Assembly: GCA_002375765.1 (NCBI GenBank)
Contig: DFMV01000063.1
Coordinates: 73,373 to 137,372, forward strand
Reading direction: 5' to 3'
Source of the DNA: Rhizobiales bacterium UBA3584
Lineage (GTDB): Bacteria; Pseudomonadota; Alphaproteobacteria; Rhizobiales; Devosiaceae
Length of the DNA: 64,000 nucleotides
Both the position numbers and the translations under genes were made by a program. Below are positions 7,695 through 15,254 of this stretch, piece by piece. The notes below the pieces were generated by a model. The model was not told the DNA's origin and ran no database searches. It was given only the letters and a program-made list of their open reading frames with translations. The first letter of the stretch is position 1, and each line of letters starts with the position of its first letter.

Positions 7695-8573
7695 ATGATC
7701 CGCATCGCTTCCCGCGCGGCGCTCGCCGCTGCATCCACATTTGCCATTGCTTCGCCCGCCCTGGCGCATATGACCTTTGAGACCGCCCAATCGGCGCCCG
7801 GTGAACAGTTCCGGGGCGTGCTCGTCCTGCCCCATGGCTGCGATGGCGCGCCGACCGACACAATCCGTGTGACGCTGCCCCAAGGCTTTGTTGACGTCAG
7901 CGCCGAGGCCAAGGATGGCTGGACGCTCGAAACGCCGGGCAGCGATGGTCAGGTCAGCCAGATCGTCTGGTCGGGCGGCTCGGTGCCAGACGACGGGCAC
8001 GAGACGTTCGCCTTTACCGGCACCTTTGCCGCCGACCTGCCCGAGACTGACATGGTGTTTGCCGTCGAGCAGATGTGTGGCGAGGTTTCGCTGGGCTGGG
8101 AGCCGGCGGTGAGCCTTGGGGACGAGCCGGTCTCTCACGGGCAAGACGGCTCTGATGCCATCACCGTGGGCGACCTGGAACTGACCGGCGCCTTTACCCG
8201 CGCCACGCTGCCCAACGCGCCGGTCGGCGGGGGCTATGTGACGATCACCAACAAGGGGGACGAGGCCGACCGGCTGGTCTCGGCGCAATCGTCGTTTTCG
8301 CCGGACGTGCAGATCCACGAAATGGCGGTGGTCAATGACGTGATGCAAATGCAGCAATTGCCCGAGGGGCTCGAAATTCCGGCCGGTGAGACCGTGACGC
8401 TGGCACCCGGCGGGCTGCACATGATGTTCATGAACATTTCCGCCCCGTTCGTCGAGGGCGAGACCGTGCCGGTGACGCTAGTGTTCGAGAAGGCCGGCGA
8501 GGTCGAGATCGAGCTGGCGGTGCAGGCCTTCGGGGCATCGGGGATGAACACTTCCGGCCATGAGGGGCACTGA
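7695..8573 (+). CDS. YcnI (DUF1775) - PCu(A)C fusion, periplasmic copper chaperone
   Basis: A 292-residue secreted protein joining two copper-binding domains. The signal peptide ends ALA, directly followed by HMTF, so the mature protein starts with the histidine that ligates copper in YcnI proteins (residues 25 to about 140, DUF1775). From about residue 155 a PCu(A)C domain (DUF461) follows, opening with DLELTGAFTRATLPNAPVGG. It has the expected ligands: H in IHEMAVV, the Met cluster VMQMQQ, and the HxM motif in GLHMMFM. PCu(A)C delivers Cu(I) to the CuA or CuB site of cytochrome oxidase, often with SCO1, which is encoded next. The two domains are usually separate proteins. Confidence 0.9.
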   Translation: MIRIASRAALAAASTFAIASPALAHMTFETAQSAPGEQFRGVLVLPHGCDGAPTDTIRVTLPQGFVDVSAEAKDGWTLETPGSDGQVSQIVWSGGSVPDDGHETFAFTGTFAADLPETDMVFAVEQMCGEVSLGWEPAVSLGDEPVSHGQDGSDAITVGDLELTGAFTRATLPNAPVGGGYVTITNKGDEADRLVSAQSSFSPDVQIHEMAVVNDVMQMQQLPEGLEIPAGETVTLAPGGLHMMFMNISAPFVEGETVPVTLVFEKAGEVEIELAVQAFGASGMNTSGHEGH

Positions 8574-8577
8574 TCCG

Positions 8578-9204
8578 ATGGCCAATTCGATGCTTCATAC
8601 GGTGCGTATCGTGCTCTGGACCCTGGTTATGGTTGCTGCCGCCGGGGCGGGGGTGCTTTGGTATTCGACGCAGGTGCGGCCCGACCCCTCCAGCCAACTG
8701 GCCGCAGCGCCCCAGGGGCAATATGGGGCCGGGGATTACCAGCTTGTCGATCACACCGGCGCGCCGGTCGACCAATCGGTATTCACCGGCAAACCCTCAA
8801 TGGTGTTTTTCGGGTTCACCCATTGCCCCGATGTGTGCCCGACCACTTTGGGCGACATGCAGCACTGGTATGCCGAACTGGGCGATGACGCCGATGCGGT
8901 GAACGCCTTTTTTGTTTCCGTCGATCCCGAACGCGACACGCCCGAGGTTCTGGGCGAATATGTTGGCTGGGTCTCCGAGCGGATCACCGGGATCACCGGC
9001 GAGCCCGAGGAGGTCGAGAAGGCCATCAATGCCTGGGGCGTGTTTGCCGAGAAAGCGCCGCTCGAGGGCGGCGGCTATAACGTCAACCACACCGCCTCGG
9101 TGTTTTTGATCGATAGCGCGGGGCAATTGTTTGGCACGATTGCCTACGGGGAAGGCGCCGAGACGGCTGTGGGCAAGCTCAGGCGGCTGATCGGCGAGGG
9201 TTAG
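8578..9204 (+). CDS. SCO1/SenC family copper metallochaperone
   Basis: A 208-residue membrane-anchored thioredoxin-fold protein. One N-terminal membrane segment (about residues 8-27) is followed by the SCO domain with the copper site CPDVCP (CxxxCP) and a partner histidine in NVNHTASVFLID. It assembles the CuA centre of cytochrome c oxidase in the periplasm. The ATG at 8578 lies four bases after the stop of the YcnI-PCu(A)C gene and has GAGGGG upstream. An earlier in-frame ATG at 8560 would overlap that gene and is less likely. Together the three genes form a copper-delivery operon. Confidence 0.92.
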   Translation: MANSMLHTVRIVLWTLVMVAAAGAGVLWYSTQVRPDPSSQLAAAPQGQYGAGDYQLVDHTGAPVDQSVFTGKPSMVFFGFTHCPDVCPTTLGDMQHWYAELGDDADAVNAFFVSVDPERDTPEVLGEYVGWVSERITGITGEPEEVEKAINAWGVFAEKAPLEGGGYNVNHTASVFLIDSAGQLFGTIAYGEGAETAVGKLRRLIGEG

Positions 9205-9234
9205 GGCCGGCGATTTCCGGGCGGTCCTTTCACC

Positions 9235-9412
9235 GGCGCTGAGCGTACTGGGCCCCGGCTCGAGGCCGGGGTGACAAGGGTGGGGAGGACAGGGCCGGTT
9301 CTTCTCCATCGACGTCATCCCGGGCGCAGACCCGGGATCCAGCAACCAGCGGGGTTTGCGGTTCTGTCTCTGGCGTTGAGCGTACCGGGCCCCGGCGCAA
9401 GGCCGGGGTGAC
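9235..9412. repeat. Three REP-like palindromic units
   Basis: Units run at about 9240-9274, 9313-9341 and 9378-9412. The outer two are the CCCCGGC..GCCGGGGTGAC type and the middle one is the GTCATCCCGGG..CCCGGGATCC type. This fills the gap between the converging SCO1 and hydrolase genes. The sequence between the cores (AGCAACC, GGTTCTGTCTC, GTTGAGCGTAC) is also shared with the copy at 28873-28972. Confidence 0.85.
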
Positions 9413-9430
9413 AAAGGGGGCAGGGAGAGG

Positions 9431-10297
9431 CTAGGCCAGGGCCTCAAGGACCGCCTTGGCGGTCTCGTCGGGGTATTCCTCGTAAAATGACAGCTTGCCC
9501 TGCGGCAGGACACTGGCGCCGACGCCGGGCAATTGCGCCAGGGCCGCCATTTCCGCCTTGGATTTACGCGGCGTGTGTTCGCCGTAAATCAGGGCAACGG
9601 TGCCCGGTACGCGGCGAGCGGCGTCGAGCCAGTCCTCGCGGGTCTCGAAGGGGTCGAGCTCGCCGGCCACGAAGCGGAACGAACCGTGGCGGGCGCCGGG
9701 CGCTTCGGTGACCTTGCGCTTTTCCGCCATCCGCTCCGACGTGACCCACGCCGGGTCCGAATAGACATGGCCGCGCGTCATCATGCCGATGACCGGACCA
9801 TTGACGTTGAGCCGGTAGAGTGCCGCGCCGGCTATGGGGATATCGACGGCCCTGGCCAGAAATTTGAAGAGTGCCATGCGCTTGCCTGTCATTGTGGGTA
9901 GCGGCCCGCGCCATGTTGGGGCCAGAAGGCAGAGCTGGCCGGTGCTCGAGGGCGCGGCGGTGGCCTGCGCGAGGGCGTATCCGGCGGCGTGGCCGGCTGC
10001 GATGGTGGCGAAAGGGTGAGCGATTTCGGTCAGAACGAACCGCAGGAAATCGCGATAGAGGCTCGGCCGCCAATCGATCCTGGGACGGGGCAGATCGCCA
10101 AAGCCGGGCCAGTCGATGGCCAGTGTGGCGTAATGGGCGGCGAGCCGTTGCTGCAGCGGCCGCATCTCGTGCCGGGTGGAAATCGAACTGAGCGCGGGGA
10201 GCAAAAGGAGTTGCGGCCCGGAACCGGCGCGCGTCAGCCCGATTGTGACGGGCTTTCCGTCGGCCGTCCACTCGATCCGGTCTTCAGTCCATTCCAC
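9431..10297 (-). CDS. Alpha/beta hydrolase-fold protein lacking the nucleophile serine
   Basis: A 288-residue protein with the layout of an alpha/beta hydrolase: LLLLPALSSISTRHEM (oxyanion-loop region, about 30-45), LAIDWPGFGDLPRP (strand and turn, about 60), and a nucleophile-elbow position reading GHAAG at about residue 102 where GxSxG is expected. The C-terminal region where the catalytic His normally stands (LPQGKLSFYEEYPDETAKAV) has no histidine either. It is therefore probably non-catalytic or uses other chemistry. It is divergent from dmeR, with the start 68 bases away, and the shared gap holds a metal-regulator operator. Confidence 0.75.
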   Translation of the reverse strand: MEWTEDRIEWTADGKPVTIGLTRAGSGPQLLLLPALSSISTRHEMRPLQQRLAAHYATLAIDWPGFGDLPRPRIDWRPSLYRDFLRFVLTEIAHPFATIAAGHAAGYALAQATAAPSSTGQLCLLAPTWRGPLPTMTGKRMALFKFLARAVDIPIAGAALYRLNVNGPVIGMMTRGHVYSDPAWVTSERMAEKRKVTEAPGARHGSFRFVAGELDPFETREDWLDAARRVPGTVALIYGEHTPRKSKAEMAALAQLPGVGASVLPQGKLSFYEEYPDETAKAVLEALA

Positions 10298-10321
10298 GGC
10301 TTCACCATTGCGCCCAATTAT

Positions 10322-10344
10322 AATATAGTCCCCTATACTATATT
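10322..10344. promoter_or_regulatory. RcnR/DmeR-type operator
   Basis: AATATAGT-CCCCTAT-ACTATATT is a perfect inverted repeat with eight-base arms around a C-rich centre. RcnR/FrmR/DmeR regulators recognise this layout, an AT-rich inverted repeat flanking a G/C tract. It lies 21 bases before the dmeR ATG and 25 bases from the start of the divergent hydrolase gene, so it may control both directions. Confidence 0.75.
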
Positions 10345-10365
10345 GAAATCGGGTTTGCCATCGCC

Positions 10366-10638
10366 ATGTCTCACACCATCCGCAACAAAGAGAAGCTGAC
10401 GGCCAGGGTGCGCCGGCTCAAGGGCCAGATCGAGGGGATCGAGCGCGCGCTGGAAGCTGAAAAGCCCTGCGCGGAAATTCTGCGCCAACTCGCTTCGGCA
10501 CGCGGGGCGATGAGCGGACTGACCGCCGAGGTGATGGAGGACCATCTGCGCGAGCATGTGCTGAAACCCCAGACCGACGCGCTGCGCGATGCGGGCGGCC
10601 AGGAACTGATCGAAATCATCCGAACCTATATGAAATAG
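10366..10638 (+). CDS. dmeR: Ni/Co-responsive repressor, CsoR/RcnR family (DmeR)
   Basis: A 90-residue all-helical regulator. The nickel/cobalt ligands of RcnR fall at exactly the expected numbers: His3, Cys35, His60 and His64. That separates it from copper-sensing CsoR and formaldehyde-sensing FrmR. In Rhizobium leguminosarum dmeR precedes and represses dmeF, releasing when Ni or Co binds, and the same order is seen here with dmeF starting 26 bases downstream. An inverted repeat with a C tract just upstream is the likely operator, giving autoregulation of the operon. Confidence 0.9.
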   Translation: MSHTIRNKEKLTARVRRLKGQIEGIERALEAEKPCAEILRQLASARGAMSGLTAEVMEDHLREHVLKPQTDALRDAGGQELIEIIRTYMK

Positions 10639-10664
10639 GCCGGTTTACCGGCGGGAGTTTCCCC

Positions 10665-11645
10665 ATGTCAGCAATCGATGTTTCGGCCCACACCCATGGG
10701 CACAATTTTCTCGGCAGCGACCATCGGCGCAACGAGGGGCGCGTCTGGCTGGTCATAGGTCTGACCGCCGCGATGATGGTGGCCGAAATCGGTGCCGGGG
10801 CGATCTATGGCTCGATGGCGCTGATTGCCGATGGCTGGCACATGTCCACCCATGCCGGGGCGATGCTGATTACCGCGCTGACCTATCTCTATGCCCGCCG
10901 CCACGCCGCCGACCCGCGCTTCACCTTCGGAACCGGCAAGCTCGGAGACCTCGGGGCTTTCGCCAGTGCCATCATTCTGGCGCTGGTCGCGCTGCTGATC
11001 GGCTGGGAGAGCCTGACGCGGCTGGCCAATCCGGTGGCGATCAGCTTTGAACAGGCCATCGCCGTTGCCTGTCTGGGGCTGGTGGTCAATCTGGTCTGCG
11101 CATGGCTGCTCAGGGACGACCATTCCCACCATCACGGGCATGGGCACGCCCATCATCACCACGACGATGACGGCGCGCACGGCCACAGCCATGACGGTCG
11201 TCATAATCACGCGCGCGACAACAATCTCCGCGCTGCCTATCTGCACGTTCTAGCCGATGCGCTGACCTCGATCCTGGCCATCGCGGCGCTGCTGGCGGGC
11301 CGCAGCTATGGTTGGAACTGGGCCGATCCGGCCATGGGCGTTGTCGGCGCGCTGGTGATTGCCCGCTGGTCATGGGGCCTGATCCGCGATTCCGGCGGTG
11401 TTCTGCTCGACCGGACGCCCGACAGCGATGATCTGCCGGGACAAATCCGCTCGGCCCTCGAAACCGAGATCGACCGGATTGCCGATTTGCATGTCTGGCA
11501 GGTGGGGCCGGGCCATCACGCGGCTATCGTCTCGCTGGTGTCGAGCGAGCCTCGACAGCCCTCGGCTTACAAATCGCGTCTCGCAAAGATCGGCAGACTC
11601 TCGCACGTTACCGTCGAGGTGGATGGCGTGAACGCGGGTGCATGA
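10665..11645 (+). CDS. dmeF: Cation diffusion facilitator, Ni/Co efflux (DmeF)
   Basis: A 326-residue CDF transporter with about six membrane segments. Metal-site residues of the transmembrane pathway appear in IADGWHMSTHAG (segment 2) and HVLADALTSILA (segment 5). A long His-rich cytoplasmic loop between segments 4 and 5 (about residues 146-185) contains more than a dozen histidines in HHHGHGHAHHHH-type runs. The C-terminal cytoplasmic metal-binding domain includes LHVWQVGPGHHAAIVSL. DmeF exports Co2+ and Ni2+ by proton antiport. The gene is cotranscribed with dmeR and its 3' end nearly meets that of ilvA on the other strand. Confidence 0.92.
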   Translation: MSAIDVSAHTHGHNFLGSDHRRNEGRVWLVIGLTAAMMVAEIGAGAIYGSMALIADGWHMSTHAGAMLITALTYLYARRHAADPRFTFGTGKLGDLGAFASAIILALVALLIGWESLTRLANPVAISFEQAIAVACLGLVVNLVCAWLLRDDHSHHHGHGHAHHHHDDDGAHGHSHDGRHNHARDNNLRAAYLHVLADALTSILAIAALLAGRSYGWNWADPAMGVVGALVIARWSWGLIRDSGGVLLDRTPDSDDLPGQIRSALETEIDRIADLHVWQVGPGHHAAIVSLVSSEPRQPSAYKSRLAKIGRLSHVTVEVDGVNAGA

Positions 11646-11657
11646 GCCTGCGCCGCT

Positions 11658-13172
11658 TTACGCCGGTGCGAGGAACATCGCATAGGCCGGGTTGCCGCTT
11701 TCGTCCCAATGGGCGTAGCCCAGCGTATCGAGATAGGTTTCAAACACGTCCCGCTCGGCGGGCGGAACCTGGATGCCGATGAGGATGCGGCCATAGTCCG
11801 AGCCGTGATTGCGGTAGTGGAACAGGGAAATATTCCAGTCGGGCGCCAGGCCCTCGAGGAATTTGAGCAGCGCGCCGGGCCGTTCGGGAAATTCAAAGCG
11901 GTAGAGCAATTCGTTTCTCAAGCCCTCGACGCGGCCGCCGACCATGTAGCGGATGTGCAGCTTGGCGACCTCATTGTCGCTCAGATCGAGAACCGTGTGC
12001 CCGTGTTCACGCAGCATGGCGATGATCTCGGCCTTTTCCGCATCGCCGCGCTTGAGCCCGATGCCGACAAAGATGTTCGCCGAATTGCCCGGCGCGATGC
12101 GGTAGTTGAATTCGGTGATGGCGCGGGCGCCCAAAAGACCGATAAAGGCGCGGTAGGCGCCGGGTTTTTCGGGGATCGTGACAGCCAGAACCGCTTCGGC
12201 GCGCTCACCCAACTCGGCCCGTTCGGCGACGTGGCGCAGACGGTCGAAATTGATGTTGGCGCCCGAGCAGATGGCGATGGCGGCGCCACGGGTTTGGAGC
12301 GTTGGAGCGTGCTTGCGCAGCCCGGCCAGCGATACGGCCCCCGCGGGTTCGGCGATGGCGCGCGTGTGTTCGAACACATCCTTGATGGCGGCGCAGATCT
12401 CGTCGGTCGAAACGGTGACGATGTCGTCGAGCGTGTCCTTGAGGATGTCGAAAGTGTGCTCGCCCGCCTGCTTGACGGCAACGCCATCGGCAAAGATGCC
12501 CACTTCATTCAGCGGCACGGGACGCCCGGCGGCCAGCGCGGCTTTCATCGAGGCGGCGTCTTCGGGTTCGACCCCGATCAGCTTGATGTCGGGGCGCAGG
12601 AATTTGGCGTAGGCCGCGACCCCGGCAGCCAGCCCGCCGCCGCCGATGGGCAGATAGATCGCCGCGATGGGGCCGCCATGCTGGCGCAGGATTTCGACCC
12701 CGATGGTGCCCTGGCCGGCGATGACCTGGGGGTCGTCATAGGGGTGGACGAAGGTGAGGTTTTCGGTTTCGCACAGGTCGAGTGCGTGAATGCGGGCGTC
12801 ATCGAAACTGTCGCCCTTTATCACCACTTCGCCGCCCAGGCGCTTGACCGCCTCGACCTTGATCGAAGGTGTGGTGGTGGGCATGACGATGACCGCGCGC
12901 GTGCCCATGCGGGTGGCAGAGTAGGCCAGCCCCTGCGCATGATTGCCGGCAGAAGCGCAGATGACGCCTTTCTGGCGCTCGGCATCGGTGAGCGAGGCGA
13001 GCTTGTTGTAGGCGCCGCGCAGCTTGAAGGAAAAGACCGGCTGAAGATCTTCGCGCTTGAGAAAGACCGGGCGGGAGAGCTTGTCGGACAGCGGCCCCAT
13101 CCTCTCGAGCGGGGTTTCGACCGCAACGTCATAGACCGAGGAGGACAGGATGGAGCGGATGATCTCTTGCAT
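11658..13172 (-). CDS. ilvA: Threonine ammonia-lyase, biosynthetic
   Basis: A 504-residue PLP enzyme converting L-threonine to 2-oxobutanoate, the first committed step of isoleucine synthesis. The PLP lysine is Lys50 in SFKLRGAYN, the PLP phosphate loop is GGGGLAAG (about residues 183-190), and SAGNHAQGLA is intact. After about residue 330 two ACT-like domains follow (EKPGAYRAFIGLLG and ERPGALLKFLEGL), the arrangement of the isoleucine-inhibited biosynthetic form and absent from the shorter catabolic enzyme. It is a single gene with no ilv neighbours, in a convergent pair with dmeF. Confidence 0.95.
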   Translation of the reverse strand: MQEIIRSILSSSVYDVAVETPLERMGPLSDKLSRPVFLKREDLQPVFSFKLRGAYNKLASLTDAERQKGVICASAGNHAQGLAYSATRMGTRAVIVMPTTTPSIKVEAVKRLGGEVVIKGDSFDDARIHALDLCETENLTFVHPYDDPQVIAGQGTIGVEILRQHGGPIAAIYLPIGGGGLAAGVAAYAKFLRPDIKLIGVEPEDAASMKAALAAGRPVPLNEVGIFADGVAVKQAGEHTFDILKDTLDDIVTVSTDEICAAIKDVFEHTRAIAEPAGAVSLAGLRKHAPTLQTRGAAIAICSGANINFDRLRHVAERAELGERAEAVLAVTIPEKPGAYRAFIGLLGARAITEFNYRIAPGNSANIFVGIGLKRGDAEKAEIIAMLREHGHTVLDLSDNEVAKLHIRYMVGGRVEGLRNELLYRFEFPERPGALLKFLEGLAPDWNISLFHYRNHGSDYGRILIGIQVPPAERDVFETYLDTLGYAHWDESGNPAYAMFLAPA

Positions 13173-13504
13173 GACAAAGCCTTCGGACGCGTCTTGTCCC
13201 CGACATAGCGCCGATGGGCGTGTGTGTCACTTGGGTGTCGTGGGAAAGGGGTAGGGCGACTGGGCGAGACGTTGCGGGAATAACTGCCGGGTGGGGCGCT
13301 GAGAGGCCCTTAGATGGACCCCGGGAACAAGTCCTGGGGTGACATGTTGGGGTATGGAGATGGTATTGCTTCAAACTCACTCTGTCATTCCGGGACTTGT
13401 TCCCGGAATCCAGCGGCGATGGCCACAGGCACGGCATCGATGGGCTGGATGAGGCGCATATTGAGATCGGCGCGAAAACATTGGTCGGAACAGAAGGTGT
13501 TGCG
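13173..13504. other. Intergenic region with palindromic repeats
   Basis: This 332-base gap separates the divergent ilvA and thioredoxin-like genes. It contains the two REP-like units annotated separately. I see no reading frame with coding character and no clear promoter beyond an AGAAGGTG ribosome-binding site for the downstream gene. Confidence 0.6.
13315..13413. repeat. Two REP-like palindromes
   Basis: Units lie at 13315-13344 (ACCCCGGGAACAAGTCCTGGGGT) and 13384-13413 (ATTCCGGGACTTGTTCCCGGAAT), in inverted orientation, each with a TGGA/TCCA end and a GTGAC/GTCA end. They have the same arrangement as the pair at 5832-5932. Confidence 0.8.
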
Positions 13505-13990
13505 ATGAGGATTGCCCGAAATTTGCTGATTGCCGCTCTGCTCGTGCCCGGCGTTGCATCCGGACAGGCGACAGCAGCCGATCTGTCGACCATCACCGTG
13601 CGCGATGCGGCGGGGGAGACGACGGCGCTGTCCGATCTGGTAGGCGGGCCGACGATCGTCCATTTCTGGGCGACCTGGTGTGCGCCGTGCCTTGAGGAAT
13701 TGCCGCAACTCGATGCGTTTGCGCAGGGGCTGGAGCCGGGCGAACTGGTTGTGGTTTCGGTCGATACCGCCGGATATGAGCGGATTACCGATTATCTCGG
13801 CGATCTGGGGGTGGGGCTGGAGAGTTACCAGCAGATCGAGGGGAATGTGGGGAGCGTGTTCGGGATTTTGGGATATCCGAGCACGCTTGTTGTCGATGAC
13901 GGCGGAGAGATCGTTTTCCGGCGGCAGGGGGCGGTCCAGTGGTCAGACGCGGATACCGCCGCCGAAATGATGGCGTTAATCGAGCCCTAG
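13505..13990 (+). CDS. TlpA/ResA-type periplasmic thioredoxin-like protein
   Basis: A 161-residue protein with a signal peptide (residues 1 to about 22, ending ATA) and a thioredoxin fold carrying the active site WATWCAPC (Cys at about 58 and 61) plus the cis-proline strand YPSTLVV. Such proteins reduce periplasmic disulfides, for example in cytochrome c or CuA maturation. The ccm genes at 38-42 kb do not include ccmG next to them, so this protein might contribute, though that is only an idea. The ATG at 13505 has AGAAGGTG upstream. The TAG stop is part of a dispersed repeat. Confidence 0.85.
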   Translation: MRIARNLLIAALLVPGVASGQATAADLSTITVRDAAGETTALSDLVGGPTIVHFWATWCAPCLEELPQLDAFAQGLEPGELVVVSVDTAGYERITDYLGDLGVGLESYQQIEGNVGSVFGILGYPSTLVVDDGGEIVFRRQGAVQWSDADTAAEMMALIEP

Positions 13991-14092
13991 AGCCAAGGAT
14001 TTGATTGAATCAAATCCTTGGCTCTAAGCCCTTGTTTTGTCGCGTGTCCGAACCGCAAAACCGTTTCCACTTTTGCTGGACACGCTCTAAGA
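13988..14092. repeat. Dispersed Rhizobiales-type repeat with a long palindrome
   Basis: A perfect 19-base inverted repeat with a one-base centre (13988-14026, TAGAGCCAAGG...CCTTGGCTCTA) is followed by a segment with TGTCGCGTGTCCGAACCG, AAACCGTTTCCACTTTT and ending GGACACGCTCTAA. A diverged copy of the second part lies at 31612-31677. The first three bases form the stop codon of the thioredoxin-like gene. The palindrome could act as a terminator-like hairpin, though no T run follows. Confidence 0.8.
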
Positions 14093-14110
14093 GCGCGTCC
14101 AGTACAAGGT

Positions 14111-14317
14111 TCAGGAATCGCCGCCGGAATTGTGCTGGCGGTCTTCCTGGTTCATGCCGTGGCGGCTGACGGCGTACTCGCTGTCGCGAGCGTCCTTGTC
14201 GCGCGGGGCGCGGCTGTGGGACTGTTCGGGGTGGCGGTCGACCTCGCCGGGTTTGGGCACGTCGGATTTGTGCTCGAGATTTCTTTCGAACTGCTCGTGG
14301 GTTTTCTTGCCTTGCAT
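14111..14317 (-). CDS. Small hydrophilic protein of unknown function
   Basis: A 68-residue, strongly charged protein (MQGKKTHEQFERNLEHKSDV...) with no hydrophobic segment, rich in Glu, Arg, His and Asp, and probably largely disordered. I recognise it as a type of conserved short protein seen in Hyphomicrobiales, without an assigned function. AAAGGAG sits nine bases before the ATG, supporting translation. It lies alone between a dispersed repeat and the HxlR regulator gene. Confidence 0.6.
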   Translation of the reverse strand: MQGKKTHEQFERNLEHKSDVPKPGEVDRHPEQSHSRAPRDKDARDSEYAVSRHGMNQEDRQHNSGGDS

Positions 14318-14422
14318 GGCGCGAACTCCTTTGTTGAGGTTCGGTGTGCAAGGGAAAACGGCCAGCTGCTGTTTCGTTGCAGGCGGCCAGCCTGGGTTAA
14401 CGGGCGCGTGTTCGGGCCAAGC

Positions 14423-14836
14423 TTAACCCTCTTGCGGAGGATCGCTCGATATCAGCGCGTCACGCACAGGCTCGGGTGCGGCTTCGGCCCAGACGAGCAG
14501 CGCGTCGAGCGCCGGGCAGAGCGCCTGGCCCCATTCGGTCAGGTGGTATTCGACCTTGGGCGGAACCTGATGATGGACGATGCGGGCGACGACCCCGTCT
14601 TCTTCGAGCCGGCGGAGCTGCTGAATGAGCATCTTCTGCGAAATGCCGGGAATGGCGCGCTCGAGTTCGGAAAAGCGGCGGCGCTGGCCGCCGAACAACT
14701 GGAACAGGATGACCAGCTTCCAGCGGCCTTCGACGATCCGGAGCGTGTTCTGGACGCTCTGGGCGCCGCTGAGCGCGGAATAGGAATAACGCTTACCTTT
14801 CGGTAAGTACCCTACTTTTTCGTCTGTACTTGTCAT
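14423..14836 (-). CDS. HxlR-family transcriptional regulator
   Basis: A 137-residue winged-helix protein. The HxlR domain spans about residues 24-115 with the typical IVEGRWKLVILFQLFGG opening, FSELERAIPGISQKMLIQQLRRLE recognition region and the wing VEYHLTEWGQAL. It is divergent from the NTF2-like gene starting 58 bases away, which is the probable target. A CTTACC-TTTC-GGTAAG palindrome lies within its first codons and could be an autoregulatory operator. No Cys-based sensor is evident in the N-terminal part. The extra 20 N-terminal residues may mean that translation starts further in, but no better start codon exists. Confidence 0.9.
   Translation of the reverse strand: MTSTDEKVGYLPKGKRYSYSALSGAQSVQNTLRIVEGRWKLVILFQLFGGQRRRFSELERAIPGISQKMLIQQLRRLEEDGVVARIVHHQVPPKVEYHLTEWGQALCPALDALLVWAEAAPEPVRDALISSDPPQEG
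14792..14807. promoter_or_regulatory. Palindrome, candidate HxlR operator
   Basis: CTTACC-TTTC-GGTAAG is a perfect inverted repeat with a four-base centre, followed by GTACCCTAC. TAC/GTA-containing palindromes of this shape are bound by HxlR regulators. It overlaps codons 10-15 of the HxlR gene itself and is about 87 bases from the divergent gene. Confidence 0.4.
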
Positions 14837-14893
14837 CGAGGCAGGTTAGAGCCATCTTCAGTTTCCCGCAACACAGATCTGCCAGGAGATAAA

Positions 14894-15226
14894 ATGATCG
14901 TCGATCTGCCCGCCCCCATTGCCGCCTATCTCGCCGCTGGCCGGAGGCTGGATGCCGACGGCATGGTCGCCGCCTTTGCCGAGGATGCCGTGGTCGACGA
15001 TTCAGGCGACGGGCATCATCCGCAGGGCAAGGCGGAAATCCGGGAATGGATCGAAAACGCCACTATCGCGGTGCGGGCGGTATTCTCCCCCGTTTCGGCG
15101 CGCGAGGAGGCGGGAACCTGGATACTCGAGGGCCCGGTGGCCGGCGATTTCCCCGGCAGTCCGGTCAAGCTGACGTTTTCGTTCACCCTCAATGGGGACG
15201 CGATCACCAGGCTGAAAATCCGGTGA
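14894..15226 (+). CDS. NTF2-like / SnoaL-like protein
   Basis: A 110-residue protein of the NTF2-like alpha+beta barrel superfamily. The opening helix ending AAGRRLDADGMVAAFAEDAVVDD is the standard start of SnoaL-like folds, and GKAEIREWIENA and the closing beta strands (TFSFTLNGDAITRLKI) complete it. Members bind or convert small molecules, and the exact role cannot be read. AGGAGA precedes the ATG. It is divergent from, and probably controlled by, the HxlR regulator. Confidence 0.85.
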   Translation: MIVDLPAPIAAYLAAGRRLDADGMVAAFAEDAVVDDSGDGHHPQGKAEIREWIENATIAVRAVFSPVSAREEAGTWILEGPVAGDFPGSPVKLTFSFTLNGDAITRLKIR

Positions 15227-15254
15227 TCGCCGAATTTTTCCGGCCGGTTGCCGC

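Noticed and set aside
11100..11215. Histidine-codon repeats in dmeF (CATCAC runs) as a possible tandem DNA repeat
   Set aside because: They encode the His-rich metal loop normal for this transporter family, with no regular DNA period.
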